Of a DNA stretch of 41,465 nucleotides, positions 1-9,718 are shown one piece after another. Position 1 is the stretch's first letter; every line of letters starts with the position of its first letter. Below the pieces are notes generated by a model that was not told where the DNA came from, searched no databases, and worked only from the letters and a program-made list of their open reading frames with translations. Origin of the DNA: CAIOZW01 sp049317725 (GTDB taxonomy: Bacteria; Acidobacteriota; Blastocatellia; RBC074); contig JBMOHS010000009.1 of NCBI GenBank assembly GCA_049317725.1, forward strand, positions 1 to 41,465, written 5' to 3'. Both the position numbers and the translations under genes were made by a program.

Positions 1-977
<977 letters not shown>

Positions 978-1150
978 GGCGCGTTCCTCAGAGTCAGCGA
1001 GTCGACTGCGAGTTGGCAACGGGTGGGGTTGCGTCAGTCGGTACCGGGGGGATGGACCTCTCTCCTTGCGCGATCCAGGCGGAAGAATGCGCTCCTCTCC
1101 CCCGGCGGATAAGGGCGCAAGCATGGTTAGGCGGTCTGCTTGAAAAAGAA

Positions 1151-1738
1151 TCAGCTCGATCGGGCAACGCTGGAACGAATCACTTCCCAGACTTGACTCG
1201 ATCCCTCACGCGTGATCGACGAGTAGGGGATGACCCGATCTGTCCCCAGGGTAGCCATAGCCTGTTGCTGCGCCTTGCGTCGTTCGTTGGCAGACAACTT
1301 ATCGACCTTGGTACAGACTACCCAGAAAGGAAGCCCGTGGTGCTGTAGCCAGGATTTCATCTGAAGATCGGATAGGGTGGGCTCGTGCCGCGCATCGACA
1401 AGCAAGATAGATAGCACAAGCTGCGGTCGTTCCGCAAGGTATCTTTCGATGAGTTGCCCCCAGGCGCGTCGTTTCTCCTTCGACGTCTTGGCATATCCAT
1501 AGCCGGGGAGGTCGACGAAATAGAAGGACTGCTCGATGAGAAAGAAGTTGATCGACTGTGTTCTTCCAGGCGTCGAGCTGGTTCGGGCCAATCCACGAAC
1601 GCCGAGCAGACTGTTGAGAAGGCTCGACTTTCCGACGTTCGATCGTCCTAGAAACGCCACTTCCGCGCGATGATCCTGCGGGAAGGAGGAGGGATCGGTT
1701 GCGGCAAGGACAAATTGGGCTTTGGTCTCTTTCATCAT
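1151..1738 (-). CDS. engB: Ribosome biogenesis GTPase EngB/YsxC
   Basis: EngB is a TRAFAC-class GTPase needed for late assembly of the large ribosomal subunit. The 195-residue length is normal for the family. All G motifs are visible: G1 GRSNVGKSS (about 31-39), the G2-region threonines in TSSTPGRTQSINFF, G3 DLPGYGYAK, G4 TKVD and a G5-like SS near the C-terminus. Two ATG codons sit in tandem at the start. A GGAG element directly abuts the first, so the second (1733-1735) is the better spaced start; the protein would lose only one residue. The gene begins 9 bp after lon ends, indicating one transcript with clpX and lon. The clpX-lon-engB order is common in several bacterial phyla. Confidence 0.96.
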   Translation of the reverse strand: MMKETKAQFVLAATDPSSFPQDHRAEVAFLGRSNVGKSSLLNSLLGVRGLARTSSTPGRTQSINFFLIEQSFYFVDLPGYGYAKTSKEKRRAWGQLIERYLAERPQLVLSILLVDARHEPTLSDLQMKSWLQHHGLPFWVVCTKVDKLSANERRKAQQQAMATLGTDRVIPYSSITREGSSQVWEVIRSSVARSS

Positions 1739-1747
1739 CTCCGGTCC

Positions 1748-4237
1748 CTATCCGGAGACCGAACCCTCTGCGGGAAGGTGGCCCCCCGGGCCTCCCTTGC
1801 CAGCCGTCTTTTCGCTTGCCTCCCAGTAGGGCGGGGGAATCTCCTGTGCCAAGTCTGGGCGCGGAGTCGGCAGACGCTCGAGGGCTACTTCGAGAACTTC
1901 GTCCATGGAGTCGACGAGGTTGATCTGGAGGTGATCCCGGACATCCGCCGGCACTTCGGAGAGGTCCTTGCCGTTGGCTTTGGGCAGAATGATCGTGGTG
2001 AGTCCGGCCCGGTGCGCCGCGAGCAGTTTGTCCTTGACTCCTCCGATCGGCAGTACCTTCCCGCGGAGCGTGATCTCTCCGGTCAAGGCCACTTCGCGAT
2101 GGATCGGGATCCGGGTAAGAGCTGAAGCCATGGCGATTGCCATCGAGATGCCCGCCGATGGGCCATCCTTAGGGATCGCGCCTTCCGGGACGTGCACGTG
2201 CAGGTCGTAGCTCTTGTGGAGGTCGGCGGGGATTCCCAGCGAGGCCCCACGGGAGCGAAGATAGGTGATGGCGGCTTGGGCAGACTCCTGCATGACGTCC
2301 CCGAGTTTGCCGGTGAGGGTGAGACGTCCGGAGCCTTCGACGAGGGTCGCCTCAATCTGCAGGACATCGCCTCCCACTTCCGTAACCGCCAGTCCATTGG
2401 CAAGTCCAATCTCGTTGACCTCTCCGACGCGGAGGTGGCGATACTTGGCTGGGCCGAGCATCGCTTCGATGGTCTGGCCGTCGAGTACCCGGTGGAAGGG
2501 CGGGGCCACCTCGCCGGTCAGCTGGCTGCTCTGTGCCTCGACCACTTGCCGCGCGACTTTGCGGCAGAGCGACCCGATCTCCCGTTCAAGATTGCGGACA
2601 CCAGCTTCCCGCGTGTACTGCTCGATGACCATCGCCAGCCCTTCTTCGGTCAGTTCGAGCTGGTCGGGTCGCAGTCCATTGGCCTCCGCCTGTTTGGGCA
2701 GGAGGTGGCGCTTGGCGATCTCCCTCTTCTCCCGTTCGGTGTAGCCAGCCAGCCGGATGATCTCGAGCCGATCCTGGAGTGGGGCCGGGATGGTGTGAAG
2801 GACGTTGGCAGTCGCGATGAACATCACTTGCGAGAGGTCGTACTCGACGTCCAGGTAGTGGTCATGGAACGTGTGGTTCTGTTCCGGATCGAGCACTTCG
2901 AGGAGGGCGGCCGATGGATCTCCCCGGAAGTCCGACCCGATCTTGTCGACTTCATCAAGCAGGATGAGCGGATTGATCGTTCCCGCCTTCTTCATCAATT
3001 GAATGATCTGGCCGGGTAGTGCGCCAATGTAGGTGCGGCGATGGCCCCGGATCTCGGCTTCATCGCGGATCCCTCCCAGGGAGAGGCGGACAAACTTGCG
3101 CCCTGTCGCGCGCGCAATCGAGCGTCCCAGCGAGGTCTTTCCCACTCCAGGGGGACCGACGAAGCAGAGGATAGAGCCTCGTGGCTGCTCCATCAGTTGT
3201 CGCACGGCCAAATATTCGAGGATTCGCTCCTTGATCTTCTCCAGTCCATAGTGATCGGCGTCGAGGACCTCGTGGGCGTGCTGGATGTCGCGAATCTCTT
3301 CGCTGCGCGCCTTCCAGGGTACCGACAAGAGCCAGTCGAGGTAGTTGCGCGAGACGGTCGATTCGGCAGACATCGGGGGCATCTGCTCCAGCCGCTTGAG
3401 TTCGGCCATCGCCTTCTCGTGGGCCTCGGGGCTCATTCCAGCCTCCTCGACCTTCTGCTTGAGCTCCTCGATCTCGGCCCGCTCATCCTTCCGTCCCAGC
3501 TCTTTGTGGATCGCCTTGATCTTTTCGTTGAGGTAATACTCCCGCTGCTGCTTCTCCATCTGCCGCTTGACCCGGGTCTGGATGGTCCGGTCGATGTTGA
3601 GCTTGTCGATCTCAATCTCGAGAATCTCGATCATGCGCAGGAGTCGATCGTGAGCGCTATAGATTTCGAGCAGGCCCTGCTTGTCGACGACTTCCAGCCG
3701 CATCTTGTCGGCGAGTTGGTCGACGATCTGTCCCGGATCCGGCAGGCGGAGCACCGCTTGAATCTGGTCCAGATTGACGTCCTGGGCGAGCTTGAGATAC
3801 TGCTCGGTGAGGCTGGTCAATCGCCCGATGAGAGGCAAACTCTGTTTGGGGTCTTCGATCGGGAGGGGGGCACGCCGCAGCGTGGCGATCGCCACTCCAT
3901 CCCGGTCCTCGACCCGCACGATTCGCGCCCGCTCCTGCCCTTCGACTCGAACCTTGATCGTGGTCTCGTCCGGTTTGCGCATCGAGTTGGCAATGTAGGC
4001 GAGCGTCCCCACTTGGTAGATCTGGTCCGCCTTGGGATCCTCGATCGTCGCATCGTGCTGCGTGGCCAGAAAGATGATCCGCTCTCCTGCCAGTGCCTCT
4101 TCGAGCGCCCGCACGGAGGCAGGTCGCCCGATCACAAAAGCAGCTTTGGTTTGTGGAAAGACGACCACGTCCCGGATTGGGACCATGGGGTATTCGACGA
4201 CATCACTCGGGGTTCGATCGTGAAATTCTTGCATCAT
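1748..4237 (-). CDS. lon: ATP-dependent protease Lon (LonA type)
   Basis: Lon is a cytosolic homohexameric AAA+ protease that degrades misfolded and regulatory proteins. At 829 residues it has the full LonA layout: an N-terminal substrate-binding LAN domain (about 15-205), a coiled-coil linker (about 205-310), an AAA+ module with Walker A GPPGVGKTS (about 358-366) and Walker B LILLDEVDKI, and a C-terminal S16 protease domain. The catalytic serine lies in PKDGPSAGI (about 694) and the catalytic lysine in GGVKDK (about 735), so the Ser-Lys dyad is intact. The final 30 residues are a poorly conserved Pro/Gly-rich tail. It lies 30 bp after clpX and 9 bp before engB on the same strand, so operon expression from the promoter near 5700 is likely. 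Confidence 0.98.
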   Translation of the reverse strand: MMQEFHDRTPSDVVEYPMVPIRDVVVFPQTKAAFVIGRPASVRALEEALAGERIIFLATQHDATIEDPKADQIYQVGTLAYIANSMRKPDETTIKVRVEGQERARIVRVEDRDGVAIATLRRAPLPIEDPKQSLPLIGRLTSLTEQYLKLAQDVNLDQIQAVLRLPDPGQIVDQLADKMRLEVVDKQGLLEIYSAHDRLLRMIEILEIEIDKLNIDRTIQTRVKRQMEKQQREYYLNEKIKAIHKELGRKDERAEIEELKQKVEEAGMSPEAHEKAMAELKRLEQMPPMSAESTVSRNYLDWLLSVPWKARSEEIRDIQHAHEVLDADHYGLEKIKERILEYLAVRQLMEQPRGSILCFVGPPGVGKTSLGRSIARATGRKFVRLSLGGIRDEAEIRGHRRTYIGALPGQIIQLMKKAGTINPLILLDEVDKIGSDFRGDPSAALLEVLDPEQNHTFHDHYLDVEYDLSQVMFIATANVLHTIPAPLQDRLEIIRLAGYTEREKREIAKRHLLPKQAEANGLRPDQLELTEEGLAMVIEQYTREAGVRNLEREIGSLCRKVARQVVEAQSSQLTGEVAPPFHRVLDGQTIEAMLGPAKYRHLRVGEVNEIGLANGLAVTEVGGDVLQIEATLVEGSGRLTLTGKLGDVMQESAQAAITYLRSRGASLGIPADLHKSYDLHVHVPEGAIPKDGPSAGISMAIAMASALTRIPIHREVALTGEITLRGKVLPIGGVKDKLLAAHRAGLTTIILPKANGKDLSEVPADVRDHLQINLVDSMDEVLEVALERLPTPRPDLAQEIPPPYWEASEKTAGKGGPGGHLPAEGSVSG

Positions 4238-4267
4238 TGCGTCTCTTCCTGTCCGCTGGGGAGGGGA

Positions 4268-5494
4268 CTAGCCCGCCTTCTCCAACGGAAACACCACTCG
4301 ACGATTGGCCACCATCTCGGCCGTGACCTGAAACTCTTTGATCTTCTTCTGCCCGGGCAGGGTGTACATCGCTTCGAGCATCAACTCCTCAAGGATCATG
4401 CGGAGTCCGCGCGCTCCCACCTTGCGCTCGCAGGCCTGCCGGGCGATGGCCTGGAGCGCGTCCTCCGTAAATCGCAGCTTGATTCCATCCCACTCGAAGG
4501 TTCGTTGATACTGCTTGGCCAGCGCATTCTTGGGTTGGGTCAGAATTTCGATCATCGCCGTCTCGTCGAGTTCGTGCAGGGTTCCCATCACGGGAAGGCG
4601 ACCGACAAATTCAGGGATGAGACCGTAGCGGATCAGATCTTCCGGCTGCGTCTGTTCGAGCAGAGAGGGCCCTCGCGAGGTGCCCATCGAGTGGAGGTTG
4701 GCGTGAAATCCCATTCCCTGCTGCCGAACACGCTTCTGGATCACCTTGTCGAGTCCGACGAACGCTCCCCCACAGATGAAGAGGATGTTGGTCGTGTCGA
4801 CGAGAAAGAACTCCTGATGCGGATGTTTGCGGCCGCCTTGCGGAGGCACGTTGGCGACCGTGCCCTCCAGAATCTTGAGCAACGCTTGTTGCACCCCTTC
4901 GCCGGAGACATCGCGGGTGATCGAGGGGTTCTCGTCCTTGCGGCAGATCTTGTCAATCTCGTCGATGTAGATGATACCCTGTTGGGCTCGTTCGACATCT
5001 CCATTGGCGGCTTGGAGGAGCTTGAGGATGATGTTCTCGACATCCTCACCGACGTAGCCGGCCTCGGTCAGCGTCGTGGCATCGACAATCGTGAAGGGAA
5101 CCTTGAGCATCTTCGCCAGCGTCTGGGCGAGGAGCGTTTTGCCCGTTCCGGTGGGACCGACCAACAAGATGTTCGACTTTTGGATCTCAACCTCGCCCGA
5201 CCGCTTGAGCATCTCGATCCGTTTGTAGTGCTGATAGACGGCGACGGCCAGCTTCTTCTTCGTCTCTTCCTGGCCGATGACATATTCGTCGAGGAAGGTT
5301 TTGATCTCGGTGGGCCTGGGGAGAGGCGCGCGGTTGGTTGTCGACTCCTGTTGCGCGTCGTCACTGATGATCTCGATGCAGATGTCGATGCACTCATTGC
5401 AGATGTAAACAGTGGGTCCGGCGATCAGTTTTTTGACTTCATTCTGGCTCTTGCCACAGAAGCTGCAGCGCAAAGTGTCATCCCCTCTTCTCAT
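4268..5494 (-). CDS. clpX: ClpX, AAA+ unfoldase subunit of the ClpXP protease
   Basis: ClpX recognises tagged substrates, unfolds them and threads them into ClpP. The 408-residue protein starts with the zinc-binding dimerisation domain (CSFC and CNEC pairs, about 10-38). The AAA+ core follows: Walker A GPTGTGKTL (about 113-121), the GYVGEDVE pore loop, Walker B IIYIDEIDKI and the GGRKHPHQEF loop. The ClpP-docking tripeptide, IGF in E. coli, reads MGF here in QQGMGFHANL, a conservative variant. The ATG is preceded by GGAGG about 10 bp upstream. A promoter match lies about 200 bp upstream. The gene heads a clpX-lon-engB unit and is separated from the upstream zinc-finger gene by 268 bp without a convincing gene. 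Confidence 0.98.
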   Translation of the reverse strand: MRRGDDTLRCSFCGKSQNEVKKLIAGPTVYICNECIDICIEIISDDAQQESTTNRAPLPRPTEIKTFLDEYVIGQEETKKKLAVAVYQHYKRIEMLKRSGEVEIQKSNILLVGPTGTGKTLLAQTLAKMLKVPFTIVDATTLTEAGYVGEDVENIILKLLQAANGDVERAQQGIIYIDEIDKICRKDENPSITRDVSGEGVQQALLKILEGTVANVPPQGGRKHPHQEFFLVDTTNILFICGGAFVGLDKVIQKRVRQQGMGFHANLHSMGTSRGPSLLEQTQPEDLIRYGLIPEFVGRLPVMGTLHELDETAMIEILTQPKNALAKQYQRTFEWDGIKLRFTEDALQAIARQACERKVGARGLRMILEELMLEAMYTLPGQKKIKEFQVTAEMVANRRVVFPLEKAG

Positions 5495-5690
5495 TCCGCG
5501 GAGTCCTCCACCTCAATAGACAAAAGAATATACCTCTTCCCACGATACGGGGGGGGCTTGGATTCCGGGCGTGAATCCGTCAAGTGGCGTCACATCGAAG
5601 TGTGTGAGCTGGGCCAGGTCGTTGCGGAGTGCCGTTGATGGGGGGAGTGCACCTCCTTCCCGGCTTGTCGCAGCGCGATCACGAAACGGT

Positions 5691-5719
5691 ATCATAAACA
5701 AGCGGCAGGGGCTCTGCAA
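5691..5719 (-). promoter_or_regulatory. Sigma70-type promoter for clpX-lon-engB
   Basis: On the minus strand a -35 box TTGCAG and a -10 box TATGAT are separated by exactly 17 bp, pointing at clpX about 195 bp downstream. It lies in the only sizeable non-coding gap of this gene run. A short GC-rich hairpin (GGCGGC, two bases, GCCGCC) lies between the end of the preceding gene and this promoter. This suggests clpX-lon-engB can be transcribed separately from tig-clpP. The match is by eye only. Confidence 0.6.
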
Positions 5720-5762
5720 GATAGGGAGGCGATCGACCTTCCTGGGTTGGCGGCACGCCGCC

Positions 5763-6290
5763 TCATCCCCCAAGGACGAGGGTCGATTTGAGCACTTCGC
5801 AGGCACGGAGGCACTTGTCGCAGATTCGCGCGTCGTCTCCAGGAAAGAGCCGTTCCCCCTGGGGGTTGTGCCGGTCGTGGAGATTGAAACTGCAACTGCC
5901 CGATCCCTCTCCGCCTGCCCCAAAGAGGCGCTTGTACCAGGGGCGCTCCAACTTGCGCGGAGGGACGCCCATCTGCTCGTAATCGGCGAGTAGTTGCACG
6001 CAGACATCGACACACTCATCGCAGATGTAGCCGGCGTATCCCTCGAAGAGCCGCGCGACCTCCCCCTCCCCAAGGTGGCAGAAGGAGCAACGGAGCGCAG
6101 AAGTAGTGCCCGCAGACTTTCTTCGGCGGCGCGACGGGGGCAATGTCTCCTCTGGTGGGGGATAGTCGCTCATAAGGGGGGTCAGTGGCGCGGGGGCCAC
6201 CTCTGGTGACACCCGCGTTCCAGTGTCGGAAGAGCCATCGGGGCGTTCCAGACCAAGCAGAGCGGGCGGAGGCCCCACTCGATCACTCAC
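5763..6290 (-). CDS. Small protein with tandem ClpX-type zinc fingers, no AAA+ domain
   Basis: This 175-residue protein has a Pro/Ser/Arg-rich disordered N-terminus (1-65), then two modules resembling the ClpX zinc-binding dimerisation domain. The first is complete: CSFC about residue 69, then YICDECVDVC. The second begins CSFN (about 133), so its second cysteine is replaced; a nearby histidine could substitute, and the second pair CDKC is kept (RICDKCLRAC). There is no ATPase domain. The GTG start overlaps the end of clpP by 8 bp, indicating translational coupling. An alternative ATG at residue 40 lacks a ribosome-binding site. Placed between clpP and clpX, it could bind ClpX N-domains, substrates or adaptors, but that is inference. 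I know no characterised member; related proteins are usually annotated only as ClpX C4-type zinc-finger proteins. Confidence 0.85.
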   Translation of the reverse strand: MSDRVGPPPALLGLERPDGSSDTGTRVSPEVAPAPLTPLMSDYPPPEETLPPSRRRRKSAGTTSALRCSFCHLGEGEVARLFEGYAGYICDECVDVCVQLLADYEQMGVPPRKLERPWYKRLFGAGGEGSGSCSFNLHDRHNPQGERLFPGDDARICDKCLRACEVLKSTLVLGG

Positions 6291-6885
6291 GGTGTTTGAT
6301 GACTTGGTCGATCAGTCCGTATTCGCGAGCTTGACTGGCGCTCATGATCCGATCCCGCTCGACATCCCGCTCGATCGTCTCGATCGATTGGCCGGTGTGG
6401 TGGGCGAGGATCTCATTGAGTCGCTCCCGCAGACGCAGAATCTCCTCGGCGGCAATCTTGATATCGGTTGCCTGCCCCGAGATGCCCCCTGCGGAGGGCT
6501 GGTGGATGAGGATCCGCGAATTGGGGAGCGCGAAGCGTCGTCCTTTGGTCCCGGCCGCCAGCAGGACCGCCGCCATCGAGGCGCACTGCCCAATGCAGAA
6601 GGTGGTGACAGGGCAACGGACGAACTGCATCGTGTCATAGATCGCCATGCCTGCGGTTACCGATCCACCGGGAGAGTTGATGTAGAGGGAGATCTCCCGG
6701 TCTGGATCTTCCGATTCGAGGAAGAGCATCTGGGCGACGACCAGATTGGCGATCGTGTCGTCGATCGGTGTGCCGATAAAGATGATGTTGTCTTTGAGCA
6801 GTCGCGAGTAGATGTCGAAGGCGCGTTCGCCACGCGCCGTCTGCTCGACGACCATCGGAACGAGATGCGATTGAGGATTGATCAT
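6283..6885 (-). CDS. clpP: ClpP, proteolytic subunit of Clp proteases
   Basis: ClpP forms the tetradecameric serine-protease chamber that works with ClpX or ClpA/C. With the start chosen here the protein is 200 residues and begins MINPQSHLVPMVVEQT, matching the usual mature N-terminus. The triad is intact: Ser103 in GQCASMAA (an alanine common elsewhere is Cys here), His128 in HQPSAGG and Asp178 in ERDRIMSA. The frame stays open upstream to a TTG at 6958-6960, which would add 25 residues with no family similarity and lies only 3 bp after tig. Neither start has a clear Shine-Dalgarno sequence, so the start is uncertain. It lies directly downstream of tig and overlaps the following zinc-finger gene by 8 bp. 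Confidence 0.95.
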   Translation of the reverse strand: MINPQSHLVPMVVEQTARGERAFDIYSRLLKDNIIFIGTPIDDTIANLVVAQMLFLESEDPDREISLYINSPGGSVTAGMAIYDTMQFVRCPVTTFCIGQCASMAAVLLAAGTKGRRFALPNSRILIHQPSAGGISGQATDIKIAAEEILRLRERLNEILAHHTGQSIETIERDVERDRIMSASQAREYGLIDQVIKHRE

Positions 6886-6963
6886 AAGGTTACAACTGTA
6901 CGTAACGTAGCCTGAACGGTTGCTGCCGGTGACTGGATGGAGACTGAGCGGAGGTGTCAAGAC

Positions 6964-8466
6964 TCACTCTGCCGTCTCGCCTGTAGTCTCGTCAGCGGAG
7001 GAACCTTCGGGGGACGAGGGGACTGTCTCGCCGGAGTCGCCATTGGAAGAAGTCTCCGAGCTCTCCTCCAGGACGGGCTTGATCGCTGCCGGAGGCAGAT
7101 AACGAGCCGCCTTGGCCGTCAGCTCTTGGTCAGCCTCGGCCTCGAGCCGTTGGGCCTCTTCCTCCGTAACTGTCAGATTGGTGACCTGCGCCTGATCGAG
7201 CAGGAATTGCAGAGTCTTTTCATAAATGAGACCGTCTTCGATGGTAGAAAGGCGGTCTTCCTTTGTCAAGCGGGCAATCAGGGCCTCCGGCGAGGTGTTG
7301 GAGGCCTCTGCACGTCGCTCGATCTCGGCGTCGAGATCCTCCTCGGTGAGAGAGATCTTCTCCGCTTCCGCGATCCGGTTCATGACGAACGCGGCACGCA
7401 GCTCCCGTTCAGCCATGAAGCTGAGTTTGGCCATCTCCCCCGCCAAGTCGATCTGGCGTAGCTGCTCCATAGCGAGTCCGCTGGAGAAGAGCTGTTGGAG
7501 GTACTGCCGGCTGCGCATCTCCTTCTGTCCCTGGATCAGCTTTTCCGGCATCTCAAAGGTGAGGTTTTGGAGAAGGCTGGTGAGGAGATCTTCTTTGACT
7601 TTCCGATCCGCCCTCTCCGCCTGATGGGTCTCCAGGTTGCGACGGATCTCCGCCCGAAACTCGTCAACGGTCAGGCCTGGACGAACCAACTCGACCAACT
7701 CCTCTGGCGTGGGGAGTTCGTTGCGGCGGACCGCACTGACATTGGCGGTAAAGGCAATCTTCTTTCCGGCCAGCCCGGGGGAGCTGAAATCTTCTGGGTA
7801 GTGCACTTCAAAGGTGCGAACCTCCCCGGGACGAACTCCGGTGAGGTGCTCATTGAAAGAGAGATGGACCCCCTCGGCGCCGAGTTCGATATTAAGGCCA
7901 TCTGTCTTGAGGTCCTCCTCCTCGGGGGGGTCGAGATACTTCCCGACAAGATCGATCGTGACGGCGTCTCCCGCTTCGGAGGGGCGGTCTTCGACCGGAA
8001 CGAGCTCCCCGTTGGCGTTCTGGAAGCGGGAAATGACTTGATCGATGTCCTCATCAAGCACCTGCACGACGCGCCGGGTCACAGGAATTCCCCGATAGGT
8101 GCCCAGTTCGAAAGAGGGAATGATGTCGAATCCCGCCTTGAATCGCAGCGGCTCTCCTTCGACGAGAGAGATCTCCTCCATCGAGATCGAGGGCTCTCCC
8201 ACCGCGTGAATCTTATGGTCGGAGATCGCGTGTGAGAGGGCGTGGGGGACCAGTTGGGAGAGGACCTCTCCCTTGACCTCCTTGCTGTATCGTTGACGAA
8301 GGACACTGCGAGGCACACGACCCGGACGAAAACCAGGAACCTGGGCGTGTCTGGAATAGGCCTCATAGGCCTTTTCGTACTCCGCCCGGACGGCATCGGC
8401 GCCGACCTCGATGGACAATTCTTTCCGGGTGGGGGAGATGTCGATCACCGCAACTTCGAGTTTCAA
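6964..8466 (-). CDS. tig: Trigger factor, ribosome-associated chaperone
   Basis: Trigger factor binds at the ribosomal exit tunnel and shelters nascent chains. The 500-residue protein is longer than the usual 430-450. The N-terminal ribosome-binding domain carries the signature PGFRPGRVPRSVL (about 44-56). An FKBP-like PPIase domain follows (about 150-245, with GDAVTIDL), then the helical C-terminal chaperone arms (about 250-450). The extra length is a low-complexity Ser/Glu/Thr-rich acidic tail (about 465-500). The start is a TTG, with AAAGG about 10 bp upstream. It is followed immediately by clpP, the classic tig-clpP-clpX arrangement. No clear promoter was found between the tRNA-Leu gene and tig, so read-through from the tRNA transcript is possible. 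Confidence 0.96.
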   Translation of the reverse strand: MKLEVAVIDISPTRKELSIEVGADAVRAEYEKAYEAYSRHAQVPGFRPGRVPRSVLRQRYSKEVKGEVLSQLVPHALSHAISDHKIHAVGEPSISMEEISLVEGEPLRFKAGFDIIPSFELGTYRGIPVTRRVVQVLDEDIDQVISRFQNANGELVPVEDRPSEAGDAVTIDLVGKYLDPPEEEDLKTDGLNIELGAEGVHLSFNEHLTGVRPGEVRTFEVHYPEDFSSPGLAGKKIAFTANVSAVRRNELPTPEELVELVRPGLTVDEFRAEIRRNLETHQAERADRKVKEDLLTSLLQNLTFEMPEKLIQGQKEMRSRQYLQQLFSSGLAMEQLRQIDLAGEMAKLSFMAERELRAAFVMNRIAEAEKISLTEEDLDAEIERRAEASNTSPEALIARLTKEDRLSTIEDGLIYEKTLQFLLDQAQVTNLTVTEEEAQRLEAEADQELTAKAARYLPPAAIKPVLEESSETSSNGDSGETVPSSPEGSSADETTGETAE

Positions 8467-8716
8467 AGTATCTTCGCCTTTCTGTTGAACTCACTCCAGC
8501 CGAGGGCCGATCAATCCGAAGATGCCAAGTCAGGTGCCGAGTCTCCTGGGTGGCCAAGAGGTCCCAGAAATGTCTCTCACGTCGACTTGCTCCTTCGGCA
8601 GAAGCGGCCGGGCCCGGCGGCACAGGCCATTCAACCAACCGCTGACGGGGCGATGATCGACTCATCGGGACATCAGCAGATGGAAGGGAGAATCGGGGAA
8701 TACCGGAAGATTGGCA

Positions 8717-8800
<84 letters not shown>

Positions 8801-8903
8801 AAGAGGCAGGTTCTTCTGGGATCCAAGCTTGAGAGGCTAACAAATTTCTGTGAGGGAAGCAACAAGGGCAGACCGTCGCCCTTCCGGACGGGTTGGCCGA
8901 GGT

Positions 8904-8933
8904 TTGACAGTGCCAGCCCCAGCGGCCTATAAC
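8904..8933 (+). promoter_or_regulatory. Strong sigma70-type promoter for the GatB/YqeY gene
   Basis: A perfect -35 TTGACA is followed after 18 bp by -10 TATAAC on the plus strand. The start codon lies about 135 bp downstream. The implied 5' leader contains a 6-bp perfect stem (CCCGTT/AACGGG near 8950-8965) and a GGCCC/GGGCC pair near 8991-9010, so the leader may be structured. Found by eye. Confidence 0.65.
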
Positions 8934-9068
8934 GAAAACTCGGCTGGGATGCCCGTTTGCCAACGGGAAGGGTGGGGGGGGTGAGCGGAAGGCCCCAACG
9001 GCGAAGGGCCAAGCTGGCGAATGTCGGTGATTCCAGAGCAAGACAAGAGGCCGGCAAGAGGAGGAAAG

Positions 9069-9518
9069 ATGACTTTTTTAGAAAAGATCAATGAGGATCT
9101 CAAAGAGGCGATGAAGAACCGGGAGGCGGAACGGCTCTCTGTGCTTCGGATGGTCAAGACGGCATTGAAGAATCGCGAGATTGAGAAGATGGCCTCGTTG
9201 GAGGATGCGGAAGCCATCAAGGTACTGCAATCACTGGTCAAGCAGCGCCGGGACAGCGTCGAGCAATATCGGCAGGCGGGCCGGGAGGAGTTGGCCCAGA
9301 AAGAGGAGGGAGAGATTGCCCTCATCGAGGCCTATCTGCCCACAGCGCTCGACGAGGCAGCGGTGGCGAAGATCGTCGACGAGTCGATCGCCGAGTTGGG
9401 AGCATCCGATCTCAAGCAGATGGGAGCGGTCATGAAGGCGGTCATGGCCAAGTTGGCGGGCGAGACAGTCGACGGAAAAGTGGTCAACCAGTTGGTTCGT
9501 TCGCGGCTGGGAGGCTGA
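9069..9518 (+). CDS. GatB/YqeY domain protein
   Basis: This 149-residue protein belongs to the YqeY family, which shares a helical domain with the tail of the GatB subunit of Asp/Glu-tRNA amidotransferase. The stand-alone protein's function is not established; a tRNA-binding role is usually assumed. Family features include an N-terminal helical bundle beginning MTFLEKINEDLKEAMKNRE, the stretch RLSVLRMVKTALKNREIE, a central LIEAYLP and a C-terminal QMGAVMKAVM with a DGKVVNQLVRSRL ending. The ATG at 9069 follows a strong AGAGGAGGAAAG. An upstream ATG at 9021 adds 16 residues outside the family domain. The promoter at 8904-8933 drives it, and a tiny membrane-protein gene follows 21 bp downstream. 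Confidence 0.92.
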   Translation: MTFLEKINEDLKEAMKNREAERLSVLRMVKTALKNREIEKMASLEDAEAIKVLQSLVKQRRDSVEQYRQAGREELAQKEEGEIALIEAYLPTALDEAAVAKIVDESIAELGASDLKQMGAVMKAVMAKLAGETVDGKVVNQLVRSRLGG

Positions 9519-9539
9519 TCCTGGAAGAGGGGAGGGGTT

Positions 9540-9713
9540 GTGCGGAATCTTTTATGGTTTCTCTCTTCGTGTCTGACACTGGCGGCCGTCATCGACATCT
9601 TCCGCTCGGCGCGGGACTGGGCGACGAAGGCCGTCCTGGTCGTGATTGTGCTCGTCCCCTTTGTCGGTGCCGGGCTCTACTTCCTGGCGCTCCGCGATAA
9701 GCGCCCAGTCTGA
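9540..9713 (+). CDS. Small PLDc_N-like membrane protein
   Basis: This 57-residue frame starts with GTG at 9540, preceded by a purine-rich GGGGAGGGG. It encodes two hydrophobic segments (about 3-18 and 31-50) separated by DIFRSARDWATKA and ending in RDKRPV. The pattern of aspartate, Arg-Ser, a tryptophan, then a hydrophobic helix with VPFVGAGLYFLALR matches the phospholipase-D-nuclease N-terminal (PLDc_N) domain found at the front of cardiolipin synthases and as stand-alone small proteins. No HKD phospholipase motif is present, so it is not an enzyme by itself. It is 21 bp downstream of the GatB/YqeY gene and probably co-transcribed. Its role is unknown. Confidence 0.7.
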   Translation: MRNLLWFLSSCLTLAAVIDIFRSARDWATKAVLVVIVLVPFVGAGLYFLALRDKRPV

Positions 9714-9718
9714 GCTCT

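Noticed and set aside
3041..5638. Long open frame on the plus strand opposite lon and clpX (865 codons)
   Set aside because: It is a G+C-driven shadow of two certain genes; its translation has no family features and is Arg/Leu/Asp-biased.
6955..6960. Perfect TTGACA on the minus strand just upstream of clpP
   Set aside because: No -10-like hexamer occurs at 16-18 bp; it overlaps the TTG codon of the possible long clpP start.
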